Assembly (NCBI GenBank): GCA_039545315.1
Contig: BCIM01000004.1
Span: 1,027,872-1,091,871 of the forward strand
Direction of reading: 5' to 3'
Source of the DNA: Kondoa malvinella
Lineage: Eukaryota; Basidiomycota; Agaricostilbomycetes; Agaricostilbales; Kondoaceae
Length of the DNA: 64,000 bases
The translations under genes and the position numbers were made by a program. Below, piece after piece: positions 44,103 through 53,336 of this stretch. The stretch's first letter is position 1. Each line of letters opens with the position of its first letter. Below the pieces are notes generated by a model. The model saw nothing but the letters and a program-made list of their open reading frames with translations, made no database searches and was not told the DNA's origin.

Positions 44103-44680
44103 ATGAAGTTCAACATACTCTGTCTCGCCTTTGCTGCGTTGCTCGGGCAAGCCGTTGCGACCATTCATCTCAAAAGCTACGCCGGCCCAAACTGTTCTGT
44201 CTACATGAGACAGCGCGATATCAACGAGTACGTCATCAGATCCAGAGCTTGCCTTGGCCGCTACTGATGTGATTTTCTTGTAGCTTGTCGGCCAACTCAG
44301 AGAACACGTACAACACCGACAATGCAGTATGGTCCTACCGTATCAAGGCTCATGCATGTGAGTTTGCTATTCCCACTCCACCCTTGGCGAACAAATTCAC
44401 ACTGATTCAACATAGATCATCAGCTCTACACCTATAGGTACTGGCAGCCTCTCCAATAGCTGCCATTGCTGATGTCTTTATTCGCGACTGCGTCAGTAAA
44501 GGTGACGGTCCTTGCGGCAAGGCCTCACCCGTACAGCGAATCAACAAGGAAGAATGCGTTACCCCAAAACTCAATGCAGGGTTAGTGCAGTCATGTTTAA
44601 CCTATCGAAGACGGCTCATTCCATATCAATACAGCTGCTCCCGCTTCCCAATTCGCCAGATCGTCCTAGGCAGAAACTAG
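44103..44680 (+). CDS. Small secreted protein with four to five cysteines
   Basis: Start at 44103. MKFNILCLAFAALLGQAVA is a textbook signal peptide, cleaved about residue 19. Introns at about 44230-44283, 44358-44459 (102 nt, the longest here) and 44583-44630 join TIHLKSYAGPNCSVYMRQRD, LSANSENTYNTDNAVWSYRI, KAHASAIADVFIRDCVSKGD, GPCGKASPVQRINKEECV and a final GCSRFPIRQIVLGRN ending at 44680. About 120 residues; the mature part has Cys at NC, DC, PC, EC and GC. The splice at 44459 relies on an acceptor in CTCCAATAG that gives a consistent frame; two other acceptors give early stops. The pattern IHLKSYAGPNCSVYM ... DNAVWSYRI loosely resembles a beta/gamma-crystallin-like repeat; that is speculative. 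Possible effector or wall-associated protein. Confidence 0.6.
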
Positions 44681-44700
44681 ACGTGATCCAGTGGGCTGTC

Positions 44701-45310
44701 ATGTTTGAAATGGTATGCTCTTTCATCCTTTGTTACGCGGCGATCAAACCCACAGATTCTGAAGCAGAACAGCGAAGGCTCAGGCTCATGCTCGAGGAGG
44801 TATCATTTATGGTTGCAATTCATATTCATTGCGCTTGCATTAGGACTTGTTGCTTCCAAGTCATATTCAATCATGTCGACTATCTCCAGCCTTAAGCTTT
44901 GTATTCATACAACAAGGTATATGCGCAGGCAGCAGAAGCGTAGCCTCTCGCATCACGCAAAGAAGCGCTTCGCGCCCATCAAAAGCAAGAACGAATCCGC
45001 TCGTTGCTCGACTATAGATGAGACATTAGCTGAGTAGCAGGTGTTCCGACCCAATGAGCTGATGCAGGCTGATTGCCAATTGCATTGATCAGACAAATTC
45101 AGAGGAGAGAGATCCAGCCACGAGACGATGAATTACGCGTGCAATACAAGGTGATGCGCTTGTCTGGTAGATCCCGGATAATGTCTTTCAGGTCTACATG
45201 AGCCTCGCCGCGCGCTCTTCCTCTCCAAAGAGCGATAGGTCGAGGCTATTCCAGACGCTGAGCAAGGAGCAGACATCAGACCAGTATGAATGCGATCGAG
45301 AGAAACTGCA
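44701..45310 (+). CDS. Poorly defined plus-strand gene (coiled-coil segments)
   Basis: Several short segments here read like one spliced protein although no single frame does: MFEMVCSFILCYAAIKPTD then DSEAEQRRLRLMLEE, PLASRKEALRAHQKQERI continuing SLLDYR, VFRPNELMQ, RQIQRREIQPRDDELRVQYK joined by a GTGATG donor to VYMSLAARSSSPKSDRSRLF. Charged, heptad-like spacing and good splice sites between them argue for a gene; the exact order, start and stop are not fixed. A lengthening of the last frame runs into the 3' end of the F-box gene on the opposite strand. No family recognised. Confidence 0.3.
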
Positions 45311-45315
45311 CCTGA

Positions 45316-46498
45316 TCAGTAGTAGTCATAGTGATAGCGATCTCTTGAGCGATCAAAGTAGCGATCTTCATCCTTGTAGTGTCTGCTACAACTGGTGCAG
45401 CACCTTGCGCAAGACCGGTTTGGGGAGGACAAAGCTGGAGTTCTCCGACATTTGCAATCCCAAGACGCATGCGACACGACAGGCGACTTGACTTCCTTCA
45501 CAAACGCCTTGAACGTCTTCCTACCGAATGCCAACACCTCTCTCCAAGTTTGCATTGCCTCTCTATCTTGTTTACCGTTTTCAGAGCAAAGCCAATCCAG
45601 AGCTGAAGTCAGCTTGCTCGGTTTGAGCTTGGACGGTTTTGATGAGAGATACTCTTCTAGAGCTTTTGGCACCGAAAGCCATTTGTTGTAAAGGGATATG
45701 AGGGACAGTACTTCAACCGTAGTAGGGCATTCGAGTGACGAAAGGCTGGCTGGAATAAGGGGCTGTTAGATGCTTCACTAGCTTCCGACGAGGTGAGCAG
45801 ACTTCTTCGACAAGTTGTGTGTAGGTGTTCCGATCTGCTGGAGAGGCATGAATGAGAAGAGCGGGATATTTCGCCAAAACGCCTTTCTAGCTTCTTTGTT
45901 TGCAAGGTGCGAAGGATTGAGGGTGGATAGAACTTGCGTCCCTGATCGATGTAATGGGATGTGTCCTTGACTTCTGATGGATGCAGGTTGTACTTGTTAG
46001 TTTCCGCGGGCTGTAAAAGCCCTTTGTCCCATTCAAAGAATTCATAGAAGCAAGGTTGGCAGCTTGACGTTTCAGATGGCTCTTCAGTGAATTGGTGGGT
46101 GACACCAATCTCGTCCTCCTCGCACAAAGGCTGCTTGCATAGGACGCAATGCTCCCGAAAGACTGTGACCCATGCAGCAAAGAAATCCTTATCCATTTCC
46201 TCGACGGCCTTGCAGGGGTGTTGGACTTCTCCATCGAGCTGTTCTGCCCTTCGTTTCCAGCCAGCCTGATCTCCCTTGACGGTCGCATACCATTCCCGGT
46301 TTACGGTCATCAATGACCGAAAACGCTGGAAACCTTGGTATCGGTTAAATGATCCAAAATATTGAGGCGAATTTCGAGCGGAAAGGTGCCCCTTGTCAGA
46401 GGTGTGATTGTTGTGATAGAGCCAGAATCGAGGATGGCGTCGTCAGCCTGAGCATCTGGAGGAGTGGGGCCCATGCTGGGCGAGCTATGAGATGGCAT
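45316..46498 (-). CDS. F-box-like protein, reading frame apparently shifted near 46315
   Basis: From the ATG at 46498 the first frame reads MPSHSSPSMGPTPPDAQADD and then RGTFPLEIRLNILDHLTDTK, an F-box start (P-x-E-x-x-x-x-I-L-x-x-L). The expected continuation, RSLMTVNREWYATV, is in another frame with no room for an intron (see findings). Downstream: KDFFAAWVTVFREHCVLCKQ, EDEIGVTHQF, CQPCFYEFFEWDKGL (Cys-rich), DTSHYIDQGRKFYPPSIL, then after an intron near 45760-45810 LEEYLSSKPSKLKPSKLTSA, LDWLCSENG, ETMQTWREVLAF-like helices and a Cys-rich end: CKCRR..SCARCCTSC..HYKDEDRYF. F-box proteins bridge targets to SCF ubiquitin ligases; the target is unknown. Confidence 0.5.
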
Positions 46499-47644
46499 CA
46501 GGCAATGGTCGGCTTGTATATGAGAAAGAACAAACAGCTAGTTGTGCAGTGAGAAGTTGCAAGCAGTAAATTGGCCGTCAGGAGACAAGAGAGAAAATTC
46601 AAAGAGGTAAATTGCTCCAAATAATGCGACGTAAGCGGATGCAAGAACAGAAGGAAGGCCAAAGCACAGTTGAGCACAAAGAATTACGAATTCTGATTAC
46701 CAGCGCAGCATTACTACAAATTCTGATCACCAGCGTAGCATCACCTGTCTTCCTTTTGCAGGTGAGGCAGGACTTTTCGAACCGCCGAGCCGATTAGGTC
46801 TGTGATGCGTGCACAAATTGATGCGCGATTGTCCGAAAGGCATGGAGAATAGGGATCTTAGTTGAATGTTACAGCGTGACAGTGATTGAGACATTGAAGA
46901 TCAAATTGGTAGGTCTTTGTCAAGGCTTATCGAAAGACGCGAAAAACCCAAACACACATCGCACTGGATCTGGCATACAGGTTTGTGCCTATCAAGAACT
47001 CTTGCTCGTGTTTCGCCTTGAGTGAAGACACGCCAATAAGTCTAGCAGGCGTTGGCAACATCGAGCTTGACGCGCCGATTCTCGTTTGGGTGAAAGAGAG
47101 ACTAACAGAGATCTGTCTTTGAGCTCGATCATCGCAGGAAGCACGAAGTAGTCGATATCGTAATTCGTATAGCGTTGCCATGCCATGGCTTTGACAGGTC
47201 AAGCGCCGGAAACTTTCTTGCTAGACAGTGAAGGCTGTCGGAGGCTTGACAGTTCATAAGCTCAACTCTAAACTCTCGATGTCCAGCCTGTTGATAGGAC
47301 ACAGTATCGCTCGTCGACTGTCTTCACACCAGGCAGGTCCAGAAAGAGGTGAGCTCGAGTCCATAGTCCGACACCAAACAAAGCACGACAGTATTGAGCG
47401 TATCAGTACAGAGATCAAGTCACGGCTAGGAGAGACTTGTGCGTCTTGGAGTTCGAAGGCGAGATGCCTGCTTCGGGACAAGATTGACGCTTCCTTGATT
47501 TTTCTGCAGCGGCCGCCTTCGCAAGTGTCCGGCTCTCAGAGTCTTATCATCTGCTCTACGGTACAGCTCGTAGTCTACCTGTCTGCTCAGGGACCGCTCT
47601 CGAGCAAACCTTATCTCTTCCCACACACAAAAAGCGTCATCGCA
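46499..47644. other. Gene-poor intergenic stretch, 1.1 kb
   Basis: Divergent intergenic space between the F-box gene and the next plus-strand gene. Contains the 30-bp tandem duplication (46686-46743) and a possible small minus-strand gene near 46990-47186 (see findings). Otherwise nothing confirmed. Confidence 0.45.
46686..46743. repeat. Two-copy imperfect 30-bp tandem duplication
   Basis: Copies at 46686-46715 and 46716-46743 share the core ATTCTGAT-ACCAGCG-AGCAT with three to four differences. It sits in intergenic DNA. The two copies keep the same phase and could encode a repeated ILITSxA in one plus-strand frame, but that frame has no support as a gene. Confidence 0.75.
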
Positions 47645-48398
47645 ATGTCAGCCAGTCTATATTCTTATTCGTCGAGTGTGCCGCCGAGCTATGAGCGAAA
47701 TTCCGTCATGGTGCTTTGATATCCCCTACCGGCCAAATGCCTCATTCACGATCCATCTCACAGGTCTCACACGATCCAGCACATCTCATTTCAGCGTTTG
47801 ACGAAGCGGATGAAAGCAATGGACCTAGGTCGACTATGCACAAATCACTGTCTCAGGAATTGGCTGGTCCGGAAGATGTGACGATGAGCTCTAGTTTGAA
47901 TGTACGTCTTTCAGCATCGTCCGTTTCATGTCCGTAGGCTGATAGAGCTGCAGGTGTATATTGATCCTATGAACGGGTCAGATCATGGGAATGGTATGTC
48001 GTATCGATACGAGCGAGCAGATGGACGCTCATACCTTGCCGTCGCAGGAACAAAACAGGATCCGTTTCAGAGCGCTGAAGGAGCATTATGGAAAAGAGGG
48101 CTAGAAGTATCGCTTTGGATCAAGAGACGGTACACAAACACAGATCGGTTTGTCTCTTTTGTCTTCATCCTCGTGCCAGAGCTGATACTCGCACAGGAAA
48201 TTTGATCCTACAACACTACCATTCGGCGCTATTCCAGTTCGAGTGACGGAGCATTCAACAATCTATTGGATACCTATCGAAGCTGCAAGCGCACGAGAAC
48301 AGATAGCTAGAGAGATGGGCTTGACTCAGGATAAGGTCAAGGAGAAGAAGCTGTTTGGGCTGTTCAAGAAGAAACCGAGGAGCAAGAGTATCGCTTGA
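47645..48398 (+). CDS. Hypothetical protein with C-terminal basic tail
   Basis: Start at 47645 (MSASLYSYSSSVPPSYERNS). The first exon ends with a GTCATG donor, giving an intron of about 65 nt to VSHDPAHLISAFDEADESNG, which restores one frame; then MSSSLN and, after an intron near 47901-47951, VYIDPMNGSDHGNGMSYRYE, GRSYLAVAGTKQDPFQSAEG, WKRGLEVSLWIKRRYTNTD, and KFDPTTLPFGAIPVRVTEHS, STIYWIPIEAASAREQIARE, ending in KKLFGLFKKKPRSKSIA at 48398. Arg/Lys-rich end could be a membrane-binding or nuclear signal. No family recognised. A second frame from an ATG at 47691 is also open but ends soon. Confidence 0.55.
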
Positions 48399-48709
48399 TT
48401 GAACTAGATGTGTGAATAGTTGTAGCGATAGTGTATTGTTTCATTGCATTGCGTCACTTGGATGTTGCCTTCCATGCTTTGTCCGCCTCTTGTTGCTTGG
48501 TTCGCTCTTGATTCGACACTTCTTTCCTCTCAACAGCGAATATCATGGCAGTTCGTACACTCTGCCACTTCTACGTTCATAGCTCATGCTATCGCATAGA
48601 CACAAACTCAATCCAACCAATGCGGCTGCCCTTCCACTCTCAAAGATGGAACAAAGCAAGGTGAGGCAATCAGCCTCTCGCACTGTGCGAACGACCTGAC
48701 GCTGTGCTG
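48399..48709. other. Convergent intergenic region
   Basis: 311 bases between the stop of the hypothetical gene and the stop of a small minus-strand gene; terminators expected, nothing else seen. Confidence 0.45.
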
Positions 48710-48988
48710 TCAGTCTGCCAATGCCAGCCCTGCTCCGAACAAGGCGATTATGGCGAGTCCTTTTTCTTGGCCCAGAAGCAAGGCTCGAGCTGATTTCTGT
48801 CCTTCAGCTAATTGCACATGCGTATGTTCTGTATCCCATCTGCGTTGCTCTGTCTCACTTGGAGCGCGTAGAACAAAGATACTGGTACGTTCTTTGTCCT
48901 CAGTAGAATCATCGCGTGCTGATTCGGAAGGAACAGGCTGCGCTTGTAAAGGAGATGCGTCGAAATGCGTGTAAGTAGCATTAGCCAT
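48710..48988 (-). CDS. Small hypothetical tail-anchored protein, 92 residues
   Basis: Single exon from 48988 (MANATYTHFDASPLQAQPVP). The middle is acidic and polar (SARDDSTEDKERTS, ETEQRRWDTEH); the C-terminus is a hydrophobic stretch (KGLAIIALFGAGLALAD) that ends one residue before the stop, as in a tail-anchored protein. It is divergent from the metallothionein-like gene, 119 bases apart start to start. No family recognised; could be spurious. Confidence 0.45.
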   Translation of the reverse strand: MANATYTHFDASPLQAQPVPSESARDDSTEDKERTSIFVLRAPSETEQRRWDTEHTHVQLAEGQKSARALLLGQEKGLAIIALFGAGLALAD

Positions 48989-49107
48989 CTCATCTTTGGA
49001 TGTACGAGCTCATTGCAATTTTACAGTTGCAAAGCTTCCGGCCGTAAGTCGCTTTACTGTAAATCGCATAGACGGATCAAACTGGCTCATTGACATGGCA
49101 TAGAATC

Positions 49108-49358
49108 ATGCAACTGCAGGTGAGCCAGTCTCTCATCAGAATACGAAGTACTCTGCTCAAAGAGACTTGTTACAGCTCCGCTACTGGACAATCAGTTTCT
49201 TGCGGCCAAGCGAAAGCAGGTGGTTCATGCAGCTGCGGCGTAAGCTCTTTCCCCTCTATTTCTTTCTCAGTACTCACATGGCATCACAGAGCAAATGCAA
49301 ATGCGGTAGCTCATGCTCTTGTACTCCCGCCGAACCCAAGAACGAAGCTAAAGCTTGA
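49108..49358 (+). CDS. Metallothionein-like small Cys-rich protein
   Basis: Start at 49108 (MQLQVSQSLIRIRSTLL) reading without intron into ETCYSSATGQSVSCGQAKAG then GSCSCG, a GTAAGC donor at the end of the first exon (intron near 49231-49289), and SKCKCGSSCSCTPAEPKNEA to the stop at 49358. Cys clusters C-x-C, C-x-C, C-x3-C-x-C and few aromatic residues are the mark of fungal copper metallothioneins, though with about ten Cys rather than the many repeats of Cryptococcus CMT proteins. The N-terminal 20 residues lack Cys and may instead be untranslated. Cytosolic metal buffer is inference. Confidence 0.5.
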
Positions 49359-50002
49359 GCTCCTCGGGGATCAGCTGTCAAGTGTATCGCTGTACAAGTA
49401 CAAGGGGAGAGGGTTGTACGGTGAATTCGAAGCAGTGGTTGAGCATCTTGCATCTCCTTAACATATTACGAGTCGTTCAGAGAGCAGCTGATGCGTCGGT
49501 CGATGTCAGCTTCGTTTGAGATAATTCACGGCTGATCTTGTTTGAGGACACGCAGTAGCAGTCTCGCAGTGAGCATAGAGAGCGTGATGGACCCGGCAGA
49601 ATAGAGTTACAATTGATCGTCAGCCCTCCTTGAGCCTCGACCAGCACACGCGAAAACGGCAAAGTCTTTAAACGATACAAAGCAATACAGCGCGCGAGGT
49701 ATACAGAAGCAGGTGCACGCTCTGTCAACCCCCGTAACTCGCCCTGCCTATTGTCGAGTCGAGTTGTTGCGCGCAAAAGAGCGTCCTTTGTTGTCGAGGT
49801 GAGCACGTCTCGCTGTCTACTGCCTCAATGCAGGGTAGCTGATTGCAATCCGGTGACTTACAGACTACTTGCTACGCTCGGTTTTGCCTGTTCTCGCCTT
49901 TGTCAGACACAAGCTTGACCTAAAGTGAGTTTATCATTTGACCCCCTTCGCTGCTTGCACTGACTAGGGCCTCATCTGTCGCAGCATCTATAACTTACAA
50001 CA
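49359..50002. other. Intergenic, upstream of the PP2A B-subunit gene
   Basis: 644 bases. A minus-strand frame (49477-49806) is open but has no motif and no splice support. Nothing else recognised. Confidence 0.4.
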
Positions 50003-51904
50003 ATGTCCACTATACCAACTCAAATAGACGCCGACGCCTCTGGTTGGCGATTCGCGCAATGTTTTGGCGATAAGGGCGAAGTCGAAGATATTACCGAAGC
50101 AGACATTATCGTGCGTCTTTTACTCAGTATCCTAGCATGACGGTCCAGCTAACCAGAGCGCGGTGTGGATTAGTCAACAGTAGAGTTTTCGCATACTGGC
50201 GATTACCTAGCTACAGGCGACAAAGGTGGTCGGGTAGTACTCTTTGAACGATCAGGTTCATCAAAGAAGGGATGCGAGTACAAGTTTTACACGGAATTTC
50301 AATCGCACGAACCGGAATTCGATTACCTCAAGAGTTTGGAGATTGAAGAAAAGATCAACCGCATTCGCTGGTGTCGGCGAGCTAATGCCTCTCATTTCCT
50401 GCTGTCTACTAACGGTTCGTTGCCATCTCGTCTGGCGTGTCGATCGCCTGACCAAGATTGCTTCGCACAGACAAAACTATCAAACTATGGAAAGTCTTTG
50501 AAAAGTCGCTCAAGGTCGTGGCAGAGAACAACATGTCGACGCATCAGAATTCTTCAGGCTCCCTCAACACATCAGACATGCGGCCGCCTTTCTCTACTAC
50601 CAACTCATCCGGTCAATCTTCCTCGAATGGCGCCCTCTTACCTACTTCCGCTCTATCCGCTTCGGCTACCGCCAACACGAGCGGACAGTATTTCCAATTA
50701 CCAAAGCTCACATATCACGATACGATTGTTGCTGCTGTGCCGAGAAAAGTCTTTGCCAACGCTCATGCATACCACATCAATTCCATCAGCATCAATTCGG
50801 ACGGAGAGACATACATGAGTGCGGATGATTTGAGAATCAATCTGTGGAATTTGGCAATCAGTGATCAGAGTTTCAGTGCGTGGCAATGTCGCTTGTGTGT
50901 TTATATGCCACTCACGACCAATTGCTTTTTGCACAGACATTCTTGATATCAAGCCAGTCAACATGGAAGAACTAACAGAAGTCATTACCGCTGCCGAGTT
51001 CCACCCTCTATCTTGCAACCTGTTCTGCTATTCAAGTTCAAAGGGCACAGTCAAGTTGGCCGATATGCGGGATTCGGCGCTTTGCGATAGACATGCGAAA
51101 AGTATGCTTCAGTCCATTATATACCTTAAGAACAAGCTGATGCATCTGACAGTGTACGAAGAAGAAGAAGACCCATCAAACAAGTCTTTCTTTTCCGAAA
51201 TCATTTCTTCAGTGTCAGACGTCAAGTTTAGCAAAGATGGTCGCTACATCTTGTCGAGAGATTACCTCAGCCTGCGCATATGGGACATCAACATGGATTC
51301 CAAGCCAGTTCAGACGATATCGGTGCATGACCATCTTCGAGGCAAGCTATGCGACCTGTATGAGAATGATTGCATCTTCGACAAGTTTGAATGCACATTC
51401 AGCGGGGACGGCGAGTGAGTGCTGCTGATGCTTTGGTGCTGATTTTGGAAGCTGAGGAGTCGCATTGTTCTCACAGACATGTTCTTTCCGGATCGTACAA
51501 CAACTACTTTCACATATACGACAAGAATGCAGAGACGGATGTCGTGTTGCAAGCGGACAAGTCGGCCTTCAAAGCAAAGAAGACAGCTGGCGGCAAGAAC
51601 AACGCCAACAAGCCTGCGGGAGGTAAAGGTGCGAATGGCGCGGGCAAGAAGCTGGTCGAGACAGAGAACATTGATTACCAAAAGAAGATTCTGTATGTGC
51701 TTATTTCTTCTCGTGCTTCAACTATGCTGACCTGGGTTCTGCTTCAGTCACGCAAGCTGGCATCCGCAGGAGAACGTCGTAGCTATCGCAGCTACCAACA
51801 ACCTTTTCGTGCGTCGTCTCGCAACTGTTTGGAAGTGCTGTTTGCTGACATTTCGGCAGATCTACTCTGGCGAGCGAGGGAACCAAGCAACCAACATAGC
51901 ATAG
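50003..51904 (+). CDS. Protein phosphatase 2A regulatory subunit B (B55/CDC55 type)
   Basis: WD40 propeller that directs PP2A to cell-cycle substrates. Start at 50003 ([20 protein letters not shown]). Exons give [77 protein letters not shown], then a Ser/Asn-rich insert, and the family hallmarks [107 protein letters not shown] and [19 protein letters not shown]. The last blade ([14 protein letters not shown]..) and a Gly/Lys/Ala-rich insert precede the end at 51904. Several introns of 45-60 nt. Confidence 0.92.
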
Positions 51905-52181
51905 ATCTGTCTCGAATCGCATCATGTTCAAGGGGACTTCAAGTGTTAGAAGAGTTGGCTGGTTCGTTTTGTTACTTATTCTCATCTTCGGGAGGGCAAA
52001 GGGTTGTCGTTCTTCTTTTATTTCCCTCCCTTTCATCTCTCTCTACCAACGCGCAAACGTCAAGTGATTGTCAATAGTAACGTAAAACAAATGGATGGAT
52101 GCATTGATTAGACGGACTTGCTGCGCGCATAGAATTGTCGCGCTGTTTCATGTTTGCAGACATTCGACCAACTGATGGAAA

Positions 52182-53251
52182 ATGTCGCACTCTCACTCGC
52201 ACGGGAATGATGGCTGCTCTCATGAAGCAGGCGACGATCACCTGAAAGACGAAGAAGGCCCGTCGTCACTCCTGCCCAAATGCGCATATTTATCCAGCTA
52301 AATGCAAGCGTGAACAGGACAACAAGATCTGCTCTATTCCATTATAGACAAAGAACGTATGCTCCAACAGCAGTATGCCAGTTTGATTCAGCAGCTCAGG
52401 TTATGCAACAGATGTGGAAGCATTGAATGAAGCTCAGGCGAATTCTGGGCCTAGCATCATCAAGCCTTGGGATGAGCGCAATGATGACACGCACGTGAGC
52501 TTCGGCGTCGTCCTTGCGTTCCTGAAAGAGGACAGCTGATTTGTATCTGCAGTATGTGGAAAGCGATGCGGACGAACAGCTCATCATACGAAGCGAGTGC
52601 TGTCCCGTACTATCTCACCAGACGACTGATGTCTGTATTTCAAAAGGATAGTTCCTTTCACAGCTAGTGGTAAGCTCTTCTTCGACGTAGCGTCGTACTG
52701 AACTCATGCCGCTGATAGCTAAAATACGCGCTATCCTCTTACGAACAGAAGGCAACGACACAAATCCATTACACATGCACGTCTTTTCCAACCCACCGAA
52801 CCAGCTCGACTTTGATGATTGCGCTACGAAAGAACCGACAGAAAAGATAGAGGTTGTTCGAACGGCTGATTTGGTAGAGTATCCTGTTAGGCCTTCCAAG
52901 TTCCCTGGGTGCGCTCTATTCTCCCCTCAATATGATTTAGAACTGACGCTGGGTGTAGATGTCAATCTATCACGCTGTTTTTCCCGTGAGTGGTGTTTCT
53001 CGTATGTTGTCATCACTCTGATGGAGTTGTTTAAAGGGACAACCGAGGTGCAGAGACGACGAAACTCTTTTACATCGGCTTCAAAGGTAGTAGCACGCAA
53101 TTACTTCGTGAAGCCGTGTCGGTCGCATATGAAGCAGCTGCCAACCCCGCGTGCGTTCCCTTGCCTCTGGCTGTTTGTGCACAACTGACTGCCTGGCAGA
53201 GATCATCCCAAGATTCAGGGTATGAGTGGAGCGCATTCATCCATGGAGTAG
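52182..53251 (+). CDS. PITH-domain protein (PITHD1-like)
   Basis: Proteasome-interacting thioredoxin-type (PITH) domain; animal PITHD1 binds the proteasome. Start at 52182 (MSHSHSHGNDGCSHEAG), the His-rich head typical of the family. Exons joined over five or more introns: LLYSIIDKERYATDVEALNE, ANSGPSIIKPWDERND, YVESDADEQLIIR, AKIRAILLRTEGNDTNPLHM, FSNPPNQLDFDDCATKEPTE, VVRTADLVEYPVRPSKFPG, then FFPRDNRGAETTKLFYIGF and GSSTQLLREAVSVAYEAAAN, ending DHPKIQGMSGAHSSME at 53251. Motif order (KPWDER, PFT region, LRTEG, F.N.P..LDF, EYP.R..KF, YIGFKG) is that of the family. Confidence 0.87.
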
Positions 53252-53336
53252 AGCTGTCCAGACCATTGTATATACAGTTCGCGTCAAGCTTCTATTCTTG
53301 TAACACTGTGACGACGATTGTCTTCTCTCACGAACG

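Noticed and set aside
49477..49806. 109-codon minus-strand frame upstream of the PP2A B gene
   Set aside because: No motif, composition like noncoding sequence, and it lies in a promoter region.
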